Of a stretch of 62,234 nucleotides of DNA, positions 45,752 to 53,642 are shown piece by piece. The translations under genes were made by a program, and so were the position numbers. How positions within the stretch are numbered: the first letter of the stretch is position 1; the number at the start of each line of letters is the position of its first letter. The notes beneath the pieces were generated by a model that was not told the DNA's origin, did no database searches, and was given only the letters and a program-made list of their open reading frames with translations. Where the stretch lies: positions 1-62,234 of the forward strand of contig CALJWL010000033.1 of assembly GCA_937974565.1 (NCBI GenBank). Direction: 5' to 3'. This DNA is from an uncultured Arenicella sp. Lineage in GTDB: Bacteria > Pseudomonadota > Gammaproteobacteria > Arenicellales > Arenicellaceae.

Positions 45752-46713
45752 TACTTATGGCGTTTCCGGTTTTCTGGGTGAATGTGGGTGAGTACGGCTT
45801 TATGGTCACTTTTGTCAGAAGCATCAAGAGTTTGAGTGTTGCTGGCCCTCAAGCCTTTAGTGAAGATGTAATCAATTCTAATGAATGGCCCAACTATCGC
45901 CAGTCTGCGCTCTGAACTTGGAAATGTAAAACCATAACCAGATGAAAGTGCATCGTTGAGTTTGTATCGTTGCTGTAGTAGGTCATAGAGCGTATTGTTG
46001 GGGGTGATATTAAGGTCACCGCATAGCACTGTTTTAGTTTGCTTATCCAACAGTGCCAACAGAGAGACCCACGCTTTATCTAGGTGCTTATGCTGATAAG
46101 GGCGAGACATATGGGCATTAATAACGACTAGCTCTCCCCATTTAGGGTGAGTCAAAACACTGGCCTGTATATGGCCATCTTCGTCTGTCAAGGTGAGTGG
46201 GTAGGTGCTGAGAGTAAGTTGATTGTTTTGAGTTTCTAACTGATAAGGATATTGCTGCTTGAGCTTTTCGATTATCAGTTTTCTATGAGCTTGGGATACC
46301 TCTTGCAGACAAAGCAGGTTGGCCTGGCTTGATTTAGCAAAGGCGACGATGTCATCGATATTTTTTGTTCGGGTTAGGGTGCTGAACGTGCCTGTGATGA
46401 GAGCCGTTCCACTGGTTTTTGAGTTGGGGTTATTGCTTTTATTGATGATCTCGCTTCCCGTTTTTGGAAGTAAAAACGGTACGATAATGAGCGTTGAAAA
46501 AAGCGTAGCTGCAAGCACTAAGTGGGAACGTGTGAGTGCGTAAATAATCAGGTTACCCACCAAAATCATCATCGATATTGGTTGGATTAAAGCTTTAAAC
46601 AGAAATAAAACCGGCGAATTCAGGTCTGAACTCATCTGCATCGCCAGCACAACAAAAGAGCAACCGATGACCAGTAGGCATGACTTTATCGGTTGCTTTC
46701 GTCTCTTTGCCAT
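45751..46713 (-). CDS. Membrane-anchored endonuclease/exonuclease/phosphatase (EEP) family protein
   Basis: 320-aa protein. Three hydrophobic helices lie in the first 90 residues. The EEP fold (DNase I/sphingomyelinase-type) follows: NLLCLQEVSQ with the metal-binding Glu, VVINAHMSRPY, VLCGDLNITPNN and DYIFTKGL..SDHKAVL with the catalytic His. EEP proteins hydrolyse phosphodiesters; inside a polysaccharide locus a role on lipid- or glycan-phosphodiester linkages is possible but not established. It overlaps its upstream GT2 neighbour by 28 bases. Confidence 0.75.
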   Translation of the reverse strand: MAKRRKQPIKSCLLVIGCSFVVLAMQMSSDLNSPVLFLFKALIQPISMMILVGNLIIYALTRSHLVLAATLFSTLIIVPFLLPKTGSEIINKSNNPNSKTSGTALITGTFSTLTRTKNIDDIVAFAKSSQANLLCLQEVSQAHRKLIIEKLKQQYPYQLETQNNQLTLSTYPLTLTDEDGHIQASVLTHPKWGELVVINAHMSRPYQHKHLDKAWVSLLALLDKQTKTVLCGDLNITPNNTLYDLLQQRYKLNDALSSGYGFTFPSSERRLAIVGPFIRIDYIFTKGLRASNTQTLDASDKSDHKAVLTHIHPENRKRHK

Positions 46714-47585
46714 GTTCTATAACCCGTTAAAAATTGCCATTTAGCCATCATTAGAGCAACTAAATTGATCGTCAAATAGACGCCTTTGTCATACCACTTA
46801 TAGCTTATGCTTGTGACACTTTGTTCGCTAACGCCTGAGTTGGCAATGCGTTGAGGTGGTTTGTTTACTGAGTTTGATTCAAGTTGCTGGCTTGAATTTT
46901 GGCTCATGTAAGCATTGAGTTCCAGATTGCCTAGCTTGGAGCGCGATTTCACCTTAATAAGAGACCACAACGTTTTTGGCGCTTTAACCGCGACCTTGGC
47001 TTTTTGTGTTACGTTAACGTGGTCGCTTGCAAACTGAAGCCGTACAAACGCATCGTCGGCGATTAGTTCTGGCCATTCACCAAACCCATCTCTGCCAATT
47101 TTATTGATAACATAAGTACCCGCACCGAAGCCTGATTGTTGCACATGAGGTGTTTTGTACCATGTTCGGTAATAGCTTTTCACTAACGCTGTACTGTGGG
47201 TTGATATCAAGTCAGAACTAGGGATGAGTAAGCAAGGTTGCTTTTGTGATTTAGCCAATTCGATGAGTGTGTGTGCATTGAGCGCGGTTAATGTAATGTC
47301 GGCATCAAGGTAAATTCTGGGAAAGCCCGGGTTGAGTGACTCAGCGTAGCGAATGGCTAAGGCCTTTGAGGGGTGTGTTAAATTGAAACGAAGCACATGA
47401 GGAAAGTGAGTGCGGATCACTGAATCGGTTTCGTCCGTACAACCGTTGCATACCACCAGCAATTGATAATGATTTATCGCGCCGTTTGTGTGCAACGAAG
47501 CCAACGTGTCTTTGATCACGCTGGCTTCGTTGTAAGCCGCGATAATAATGCAAGGTTTGCTGCTGTCGACAGAGTTGCTGCTCAT
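46686..47585 (-). CDS. GT2 family glycosyltransferase
   Basis: 299-aa glycosyltransferase of GT-A fold: CIIIAAYNEASVIKDTLASL, LLVVCNGCTDETDSVI, RIYLDADITL with the D-x-D metal site. The tail has a hydrophobic segment (ALMMAKWQFLTGY). It likely adds one sugar to the lipid-linked repeat unit on the cytosolic side. It overlaps the next GT2 gene by four bases. The donor and linkage are unknown. Confidence 0.85.
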   Translation of the reverse strand: MSSNSVDSSKPCIIIAAYNEASVIKDTLASLHTNGAINHYQLLVVCNGCTDETDSVIRTHFPHVLRFNLTHPSKALAIRYAESLNPGFPRIYLDADITLTALNAHTLIELAKSQKQPCLLIPSSDLISTHSTALVKSYYRTWYKTPHVQQSGFGAGTYVINKIGRDGFGEWPELIADDAFVRLQFASDHVNVTQKAKVAVKAPKTLWSLIKVKSRSKLGNLELNAYMSQNSSQQLESNSVNKPPQRIANSGVSEQSVTSISYKWYDKGVYLTINLVALMMAKWQFLTGYRTWQRDESNR

Positions 47586-48583
47586 TGTGCAGCGCCTTTA
47601 TTAGAGTTGATTGTCGAGCGGTAAAAAAGAGATGTTATCGCCAGCTTGGCCCACGCACCAGCAATGCCCAAACGAGCTTGCATAAGTGTGATGATGGCTC
47701 GAATTATTGACCCTAGAAAAAGCGTTGACCTATACACAACATTATAGAATAAACCGTGATGTTTGTGAGCATAGAGCAGCTTGGAAGCATACAGTAAACT
47801 TAAGCGCTGCGTTGACACCTCTTGAGAGTGTGGAGAATGGTGCAATTTGGATGAAGGGACTACGGTTGGTTGGAAACCCAGGTCCTTTGCACGTTTGCAC
47901 AAATCAATTTCTTCAGAATACAGAAAAAAATCGGCATCAAACCCATTGGTCGATTCCCATGCATTAGCGGAAATTAGCATAAAGCAGCCTGACACATTAT
48001 CGACCGGGTAGGGGTGTGTTTCCTTGGCCAAATGCTTGTAATTGTCGTGCAGAGACGGATGATTGGACAATCGTTTTAATCCCGTTGCCCAAGAAAACGT
48101 ATTGAGCAGTGTGGGTTGTTGCCATGCGTGCCGAAAATCAGGGTTTAGTTGTTGATCAACGGTGAGACCACCCCAAATACCTTGGATTGGGTTCTTGATT
48201 GCATGTGAAATCAGTTCGTTGAGTGCGTGTTCTTGTAACATCACATCAGGGTTGATGCAGCAAATGTAATCGAAATACTGGTTTTTAACGCTTTTATTAA
48301 TCGCGCAGCCATAGCCTAAATTAGTTGGGTTTAAAAGGAGTTGTATATTCAGTTGACGGTTGGCATGCTCCTTTGCGCCGAGTCTGCTTTTTATTTTTCG
48401 TAGCGCCTTATGTTGTTCTGATGATTGACTGTTATCCGCACAAATGATTGTTACTTTAGTGCTAATCGGCAGTGTTTGCTGGATTAAATGAGCTAACAAA
48501 TTTTCCACTAACTCTGCTGAAAAGTAATTCACCATTACTATTAGCAGGTTCAAATTTGATGAGTCAAATTTAGGCATCGACAA
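47582..48583 (-). CDS. GT2 glycosyltransferase (rhamnosyltransferase WbbL-like)
   Basis: 333-aa glycosyltransferase: NLLIVMVNYFSAELVENLL, LLNPTNLGYGCAINKSV, CCINPDVMLQEHALNEL (the D-x-D equivalent is PDV), VDNVSGCFMLISANAWESTNGFDADFFLYSEEIDLCKRAKDLG, and a C-terminal amphipathic region. The motif set is that of WbbL-type dTDP-rhamnosyltransferases, but the donor is not proven. It overlaps the Alg13-like gene by 14 bases. Confidence 0.85.
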   Translation of the reverse strand: MSMPKFDSSNLNLLIVMVNYFSAELVENLLAHLIQQTLPISTKVTIICADNSQSSEQHKALRKIKSRLGAKEHANRQLNIQLLLNPTNLGYGCAINKSVKNQYFDYICCINPDVMLQEHALNELISHAIKNPIQGIWGGLTVDQQLNPDFRHAWQQPTLLNTFSWATGLKRLSNHPSLHDNYKHLAKETHPYPVDNVSGCFMLISANAWESTNGFDADFFLYSEEIDLCKRAKDLGFQPTVVPSSKLHHSPHSQEVSTQRLSLLYASKLLYAHKHHGLFYNVVYRSTLFLGSIIRAIITLMQARLGIAGAWAKLAITSLFYRSTINSNKGAAQ

Positions 48584-49073
48584 TAAAATTTCTTAGCTTT
48601 TCTATGAATTTTTCTCGATTTCTCAGGTCGATGCTTTCGAGAGTAATAGGCCTGTCTTTTAATGTTGAAAGCATGGCTTGTTCTAACTCGCTTTCGGTAT
48701 TGGCAATACGTATGAATGGCTTTGTAAGCATTGCTTTTACCGTTCCCAATTGATGATCGTTAATGTGTTCATTCAGCTCGGGAAGTCTTGGCATAATAAC
48801 GATGGGTTTTGCAAGTTTTGCCGCTAGCAAAATATTGCCCATGCCAGCATGACTAACAAACACATCGCACGTTTTAGCATGATATTCAAATTCCGTGGCC
48901 GTCATTTGAGATTGCGTTTTGATGCGTGTGCAAGAATACGAACTGGGGCCTATTTGAGCTTGCACGATCCAGTGATCGTGTTTGGACGCTATATTTTCAA
49001 GCGCTCTTAAAAGTCGATCCATTGGGAAACGAGTGCCAACAGATGCAAAGACTTGCTTGTTATTCATTGGCAT
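48570..49073 (-). CDS. Alg13/PssE-like glycosyltransferase subunit
   Basis: 167-aa protein, the C-terminal-half type of GT28: KQVFASVGTRFPMDRLLRALE at the start, CDVFVSHAGMGNILLAAKLAKPIVIMPRLPELNEHINDHQLG, which binds the UDP-sugar. It needs the membrane-bound partner found at 45296. The start could be Met1 or Met3. It lies in the operon between the ligase-like gene and the GT2 genes, and its distance from its partner is unusual. Confidence 0.83.
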   Translation of the reverse strand: MPMNNKQVFASVGTRFPMDRLLRALENIASKHDHWIVQAQIGPSSYSCTRIKTQSQMTATEFEYHAKTCDVFVSHAGMGNILLAAKLAKPIVIMPRLPELNEHINDHQLGTVKAMLTKPFIRIANTESELEQAMLSTLKDRPITLESIDLRNREKFIEKLRNFIVDA

Positions 49074-50403
49074 AAAGATTCAAACTTTTATTATGCAAGT
49101 GCAGGCTGTTTATTGATATTAACACCAGATAGAAAACGCTGAAACCTGGGATGTGTAATGGAAAATCGACTAATGAATGCACGGCAACCGCTAGCGTGCC
49201 GTAAAGGCTGGCATAAGCAAAAGTGGCCTCAATTCCTTGTTTAGAGTGACCCAATACGCGAAGGTTGTTATAAAGGGCGGCGCCAATAAACGACAACAAT
49301 AAACAGACTCCAATAATGCCATATTCGACCCAAAATTGAATAAAGTCGTTATGAGCGTAGTTATAATAAGTGTTCCCGATTGACAGTGTTCTGAACTCAG
49401 AAAATTGCGAATAAAATGCGCCACCACCAATGCCAGTAAGCCAATGGTGCTGCAACATCGAGAACGACGCCTTGCTGAGTTCCAGTCTCCGGTTAAAAGT
49501 ATGAGAAAGCCCTGTTATTTCTGTTTCGATCACAGAGTAATCCAAACTTAGGGTAATGCCGAACACAATGATAAGCACCATGCCAGCCATTGCGATTAGG
49601 TTTAACGCTTTTTTTGATATTAAGATTGCTCGTAATAAGGCTATGCATAAAACAACTACGGCCGAAACCAACGCTCCTATAGATTTAGTCATGATCAGGG
49701 TGGTTAATAAGAAAATCAGCACGATCATTTTGAAGCTATAGATACGTTCGAAGGCACGAACCATTGAATGGCTTTTATGTGAAGGTGTTAAGTGAGTGCC
49801 GATTTTTGAAACGAACACAATGATGGCTAACAACAAGTACGTTGCTAAGTGATTTGCGTTAACAAAGGTTCCGGTTGGGCGATCTAAATAGTAAATCTTT
49901 GGCATCCATAGTAATTTATCGGCGTCACTCAAATAAGACCACTGGCCGTAAGCTGATTGAAATAAGGCGGTTGCAATGACAGCAAAAAACAGCATGCGCA
50001 TGGCATCAGTGTGTCTGATGGCGATACTCCATAATGCCAATAATAACATCATGCCCAAACTGATTAATAATTGCTCGAAGCTTGCGGGTTTATCTTTCGT
50101 CAGTAGGGCAAGCTGAAGTAGAGTCCAACCATTGAAACCCACAAGTAAATAGATCGGCAATAAATTTTTTGTTAGCCGTATTCTGGAAATATACGATAAG
50201 GCCGATTCTGATCGAACTTTATCTTCAACGTGAGTACTACTGAATAAGTGCGGAATTAGAAAAGCCATCAAAGATAAGGCACATAAACTCACCCATACCA
50301 TCGCAGCCCATTGCGGTGCACCGCCTTTTATCAGGCTAATACTAACAGTTAAAAACAGGGCTAATGACAGGGCCAACGTAATACCCCTAGATTTGTCAGG
50401 CAT
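49060..50403 (-). CDS. O-antigen ligase/polymerase (Wzy-like) membrane protein
   Basis: 447-aa polytopic protein with about 12 hydrophobic helices. The signature region is a large periplasmic loop, LSKASFSMLQHHWLTGIGGGAFYSQFSEFR, and YNYAHNDFIQFWVEYGIIG, a Wzy_C (O-antigen ligase) pattern with conserved H-N-D. It would polymerise or ligate undecaprenyl-linked repeats in the periplasm. A second polymerase-like protein is at 58042, so the locus has two. It is first in the minus-strand operon. Confidence 0.85.
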   Translation of the reverse strand: MPDKSRGITLALSLALFLTVSISLIKGGAPQWAAMVWVSLCALSLMAFLIPHLFSSTHVEDKVRSESALSYISRIRLTKNLLPIYLLVGFNGWTLLQLALLTKDKPASFEQLLISLGMMLLLALWSIAIRHTDAMRMLFFAVIATALFQSAYGQWSYLSDADKLLWMPKIYYLDRPTGTFVNANHLATYLLLAIIVFVSKIGTHLTPSHKSHSMVRAFERIYSFKMIVLIFLLTTLIMTKSIGALVSAVVVLCIALLRAILISKKALNLIAMAGMVLIIVFGITLSLDYSVIETEITGLSHTFNRRLELSKASFSMLQHHWLTGIGGGAFYSQFSEFRTLSIGNTYYNYAHNDFIQFWVEYGIIGVCLLLSFIGAALYNNLRVLGHSKQGIEATFAYASLYGTLAVAVHSLVDFPLHIPGFSVFYLVLISINSLHLHNKSLNLYANE

Positions 50404-50515
50404 GCAAATTTTCTGGGGTTAGCTAATCATTTTGTGTGCGTGCAAGGCGGTAAGGTCTGATGGTAAAAATACGTTACCAAAATAAGTTATTAACAATAAC
50501 GTCAGCTTAAAATAA

Positions 50516-50542
50516 AAAGAACCTCAACAATAGAGGTTCTTT
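50516..50542 (-). terminator. Rho-independent terminator after the FecR-like gene
   Basis: The stem aaagaacctc (50516-50525) pairs with gaggttcttt (50533-50542), loop aacaata. On the minus strand it is followed by a T-rich run (ttttattttaag). It separates the FecR-like gene from the glycan operon. Confidence 0.85.
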
Positions 50543-50636
50543 GATAACAGGGGCTTCACTAAAATTAACCAAGCTGATGTTTGCTTTGCTCTTATATAAA
50601 CAGCAACCTTTAGTTGAAAATCGGCTTGTTTTTCGG

Positions 50637-51080
50637 TTAATTTGTTGGTGAGCCACCGTCACCAGGGTTGGTAGGAGCCTCTTCACCAATGCTGTTAATG
50701 GCTCCACCGGCTGTTATCGATGTGGATAATGTCGGAGAGTTACCGCTAAGAGGACGTTGTGCTAGCCCCCCGCCGTAACTGTCACTGTCGCCAATGGTGT
50801 AGTTGGACTGTGGGCCTAAAGTAACTGTGCTGCCATCAGCCAGTAAGATAGCGACGCCTGAGTCATTGCCGGTGTTGATAACATCACCATCTTCAAGCTT
50901 GTCGCCTGTTTGCACACGCTTTACTTGACCGTTTTTATCCGTGACCGTGACATAGCCCGACACATCACTCGCAGACGCGCTGTCTCCTTCTGCGAAAGAC
51001 GTACCTGAGATTATCAGAATCAGCACCGCAATTAAGACGTGGCTGATATGCTTGAAGGTGTTTTTGTGGTTTATATACAT
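50637..51080 (-). CDS. Secreted FecR-domain-like protein
   Basis: 147-aa protein with signal peptide (HVLIAVLILIISGTSFAEG). It has one FecR-type beta-rich domain: GYVTVTDKNGQVKRVQTGDKLEDGDVINTGNDSGVAILLADGSTVTLGPQSNYTIG, then a Gly/Ser/Pro-rich tail. It lacks an N-terminal anti-sigma part, so it is not a classical FecR regulator; such stand-alone domains occur in surface or adhesin-export systems. It is divergent from the exopolysaccharide export operon, so shared regulation is possible. Confidence 0.7.
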   Translation of the reverse strand: MYINHKNTFKHISHVLIAVLILIISGTSFAEGDSASASDVSGYVTVTDKNGQVKRVQTGDKLEDGDVINTGNDSGVAILLADGSTVTLGPQSNYTIGDSDSYGGGLAQRPLSGNSPTLSTSITAGGAINSIGEEAPTNPGDGGSPTN

Positions 51081-51676
51081 AATGAAACTCCGATTTTAAA
51101 TGTTTAGCACAGAGACAACCATCGAGCGGCGAACGCCAATGACTTAATACGCTAATTTATCGTCAATAGTACGTCGATACAACGTTTTAATATTGCAAAC
51201 ACTATATCACTACATTAGAGTACTAAAAAGACGTAAGGTCAATATTTAGGGTTTGTTGATAATGAGACTTGATCAAGGTTGTACTCTGATTTAGGCTCAC
51301 GCGAGGTGGGTATAGTGGGGCTTAGGCATTTTCAAGGAAGCCACATTTGTCAAAGCATGAGTTACCTTGGTTTCAATCTAAAGTTTGTCAATAAGTCATG
51401 AATATCTCAATTTATGAGTAGTCTCAATGTCGTATGTTTATTAGCAAGCTAAGTGAGATAGAATTTTTTGTGGCGTAAGGGTATGCGTTATGTTGTTGGA
51501 TACGAAGGCTCATAATGCCTTCATATATGATGTTAAAAATAACGGATGAGTGTGTGCTAGGGTAATAATTAAGCAACTTGCTAATTGGGTTATTGGCGAT
51601 GAGTTTATTAACCTATTGGCTTAACCGAACAGAAATTTTACTTACATGATTAGCCCAAGTTTTAGGATTAAACCAA
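51081..51676. other. Intergenic control region of the exopolysaccharide export operon
   Basis: 596 bases between divergent genes, AT-rich, without a supported gene. One hairpin, gaaggc (51504-51509) with gccttc (51517-51522), is visible. Promoters of both genes should lie here; no known operator was recognised. Confidence 0.4.
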
Positions 51677-52918
51677 ATGGCTTTTTACAACTTAAAAATG
51701 ATGAAAAATAAGAGAGTTTTAAATGATTTCGTGCGAACGCATTGTTTCGTACCGTTAATTGGGGTGGCCGTGTTAGCATCGGCTAATATTGGGGCGGTGG
51801 AGCGTAAACCACATAAAGTGGGAAGCACCGATGTAACCTCTTTAGTTACCACGTCTTTTGGCTACGGTGATAATGTGTTCAGAGGGGTGAGCAATGAAAT
51901 CGGCTCTGCTTTTCTTTCGGTCAAACCTGTTGTCCAAGCTATTCGTGAAACGTCTCAGCAGCAGTTAAGCTTTGCCTATGAAGGCGATGGCGTGGCATTT
52001 TTTGATAGCAGTGATGATAATTATTTATCTAACCGGGTATCGGCCGATTATGTTCGTAAGCTGACTTCAAATAGCGAGTTTAATCTGGGCGCCGCGTTTC
52101 ATGATGGAAGTATCATTCGTGGCGTGGATATTACCGAAGGCACCAATGGTGATGTAGAGGGTGCAACTGATTTCACCCGGTCTGACTTTTCTGTAGGCTA
52201 CGCCATTGGCAGCCCAAAAGTGGGGCCAAGTTTAGAGCTAAATTATAACTATACTGATCTTGAGTTTGATAATTTCGAAATAATTAATGCTGGGCGTGAT
52301 TACAACTTAAACGAACTCACGGCGCGATTTGGCTATCAGTATTCGGTGGCCACTCATTTTTTCTTAGATTTGGCCGACAGAGACTTTGAGTATGATGCGC
52401 CTGTTCCTTTTTTAGGGCAACGACTGGATAACAGCGAGCAGTCAATTCATGTTGGTGTTAAATGGAAGCTGAGCCGTTTAACCGCTGGTGAAATCAGTGT
52501 TGGTACTACCGATAAAGAATTCGATAATTTCTCAGACCCCAGATCTTTTACAACGTGGAATGCAAAAATAGAATGGACTCCTACCGCTAGAGACACCGTT
52601 TATTTTGAAAGTTTCTCAAAACCTTTCGAACAAGCTGGCACGGGCATTTTTCAAGATGTGGATCAAGCCTCTCTAAGTTGGAAACATGATGTTTCGCGAA
52701 GGTTTAGTTTCTCCGGTGGCATAACCATGGGGTCGGTGGACTTTGGTAGTGCGGGGCGCGATGACGATATTGACTCGTTCAATATTGGCTTGTTTTATAC
52801 GCCCTCTAAGTATGCTGAATGGTCTTTGAACTATGAATACGAAGACAAAGAGTCAAACATACCTCAGTTTGATTTTGAGACGAATAAGGTTTTTCTCTCA
52901 TACGCAGTCAGTTTATAA
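51677..52918 (+). CDS. Outer-membrane beta-barrel protein of an exopolysaccharide locus (VpsM/EpsL-like)
   Basis: 413-aa precursor with a long N-region and hydrophobic signal segment (FVPLIGVAVLASANIGAVE). The mature part is a run of amphipathic strands rich in Tyr, Asp and Ser, such as SVGYAIGSPKVGPSLELNYNYT, and ends in FLSYAVSL, a weak outer-membrane C-terminus. Proteins of this class (EpsL, VpsM) sit immediately before the Wza-like exporter. ATG 51677 is preceded by AGGA at nine bases. A contribution to polysaccharide secretion across the outer membrane is inferred from context. Confidence 0.75.
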   Translation: MAFYNLKMMKNKRVLNDFVRTHCFVPLIGVAVLASANIGAVERKPHKVGSTDVTSLVTTSFGYGDNVFRGVSNEIGSAFLSVKPVVQAIRETSQQQLSFAYEGDGVAFFDSSDDNYLSNRVSADYVRKLTSNSEFNLGAAFHDGSIIRGVDITEGTNGDVEGATDFTRSDFSVGYAIGSPKVGPSLELNYNYTDLEFDNFEIINAGRDYNLNELTARFGYQYSVATHFFLDLADRDFEYDAPVPFLGQRLDNSEQSIHVGVKWKLSRLTAGEISVGTTDKEFDNFSDPRSFTTWNAKIEWTPTARDTVYFESFSKPFEQAGTGIFQDVDQASLSWKHDVSRRFSFSGGITMGSVDFGSAGRDDDIDSFNIGLFYTPSKYAEWSLNYEYEDKESNIPQFDFETNKVFLSYAVSL

Positions 52919-52954
52919 GCGGTCTTTTATCTAACTTGAAGCATTGGGTTTACT

Positions 52955-53527
52955 ATGTGGTGTTTAATTAGAAACGGGGTCATTAGGGCTGCACTGTCTC
53001 TTGGTTCTTTGAGGGTGTGCCTGATGTTTATTTTTACGGCACTGATTCCACTAGCGGCCTTCGCGCAAATTGACTCAAGTTATAAACTTGGGGCAGGGGA
53101 TAAGATAAAGATTGTTGTTTTTGAGGAGCCCGATATGTCATTTGAGGTGACGGTGGATAATACGGGCATATTTACATACCCTTACCTTGATGAAATACGG
53201 CTTAAAGGGAAAACCACCTCAGAGCTGGAAAATGAATTAGTGATGGGCTTGAAAGGGCGAGTGTTGATAAACCCTAATATTGCTGTTTCGGTTATTGAGT
53301 ATCGACCATTCTCAATTGGAGGCGAAGTAAAAAATCCAGGAAACTACTCTTTTGAACCAAATTTAACCATTCAAAAAGCCATCAATTTAGCAGGCGGCGT
53401 CACCGAGTGGAGCAATGGTCGACGGTTTAATATTGAGCGTGAACAGCCAATCGAAAACGAACGCTATAGTTTAGACACCCCTGTATACCCTGGTGATGTT
53501 GTGACGATACTCCCTCGTCGTTTTTGA
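52955..53527 (+). CDS. Polysaccharide export protein (short Wza-like, VpsN-like)
   Basis: 190-aa protein with a signal peptide (FTALIPLAAFAQ) but no lipobox Cys. It has one Poly_export domain (YKLGAGDKIKIVVFEEPDMSFEVTVDNTGIFTYPYL) and one SLBB domain (FSIGGEVKNPGNYSFEPNLTIQKAINLAGGVT). Compared with E. coli Wza (about 380 aa) it lacks the second SLBB and the C-terminal amphipathic helix, so it cannot form a whole outer-membrane channel alone; the beta-barrel at 51677 may supply it. An alternative start is ATG 53024 with GAGG upstream. Confidence 0.85.
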   Translation: MWCLIRNGVIRAALSLGSLRVCLMFIFTALIPLAAFAQIDSSYKLGAGDKIKIVVFEEPDMSFEVTVDNTGIFTYPYLDEIRLKGKTTSELENELVMGLKGRVLINPNIAVSVIEYRPFSIGGEVKNPGNYSFEPNLTIQKAINLAGGVTEWSNGRRFNIEREQPIENERYSLDTPVYPGDVVTILPRRF

Positions 53528-53642
53528 TTTACTGTTTCCTTATCTAACCTTTCTTTGTGTTTCCAGTGCAATGCTTGATACGGTAGTATCGCTATTGCGC
53601 GTGGAGAACTTTTACTTTCTCAAGCGAGCCGCGAATTAAATA

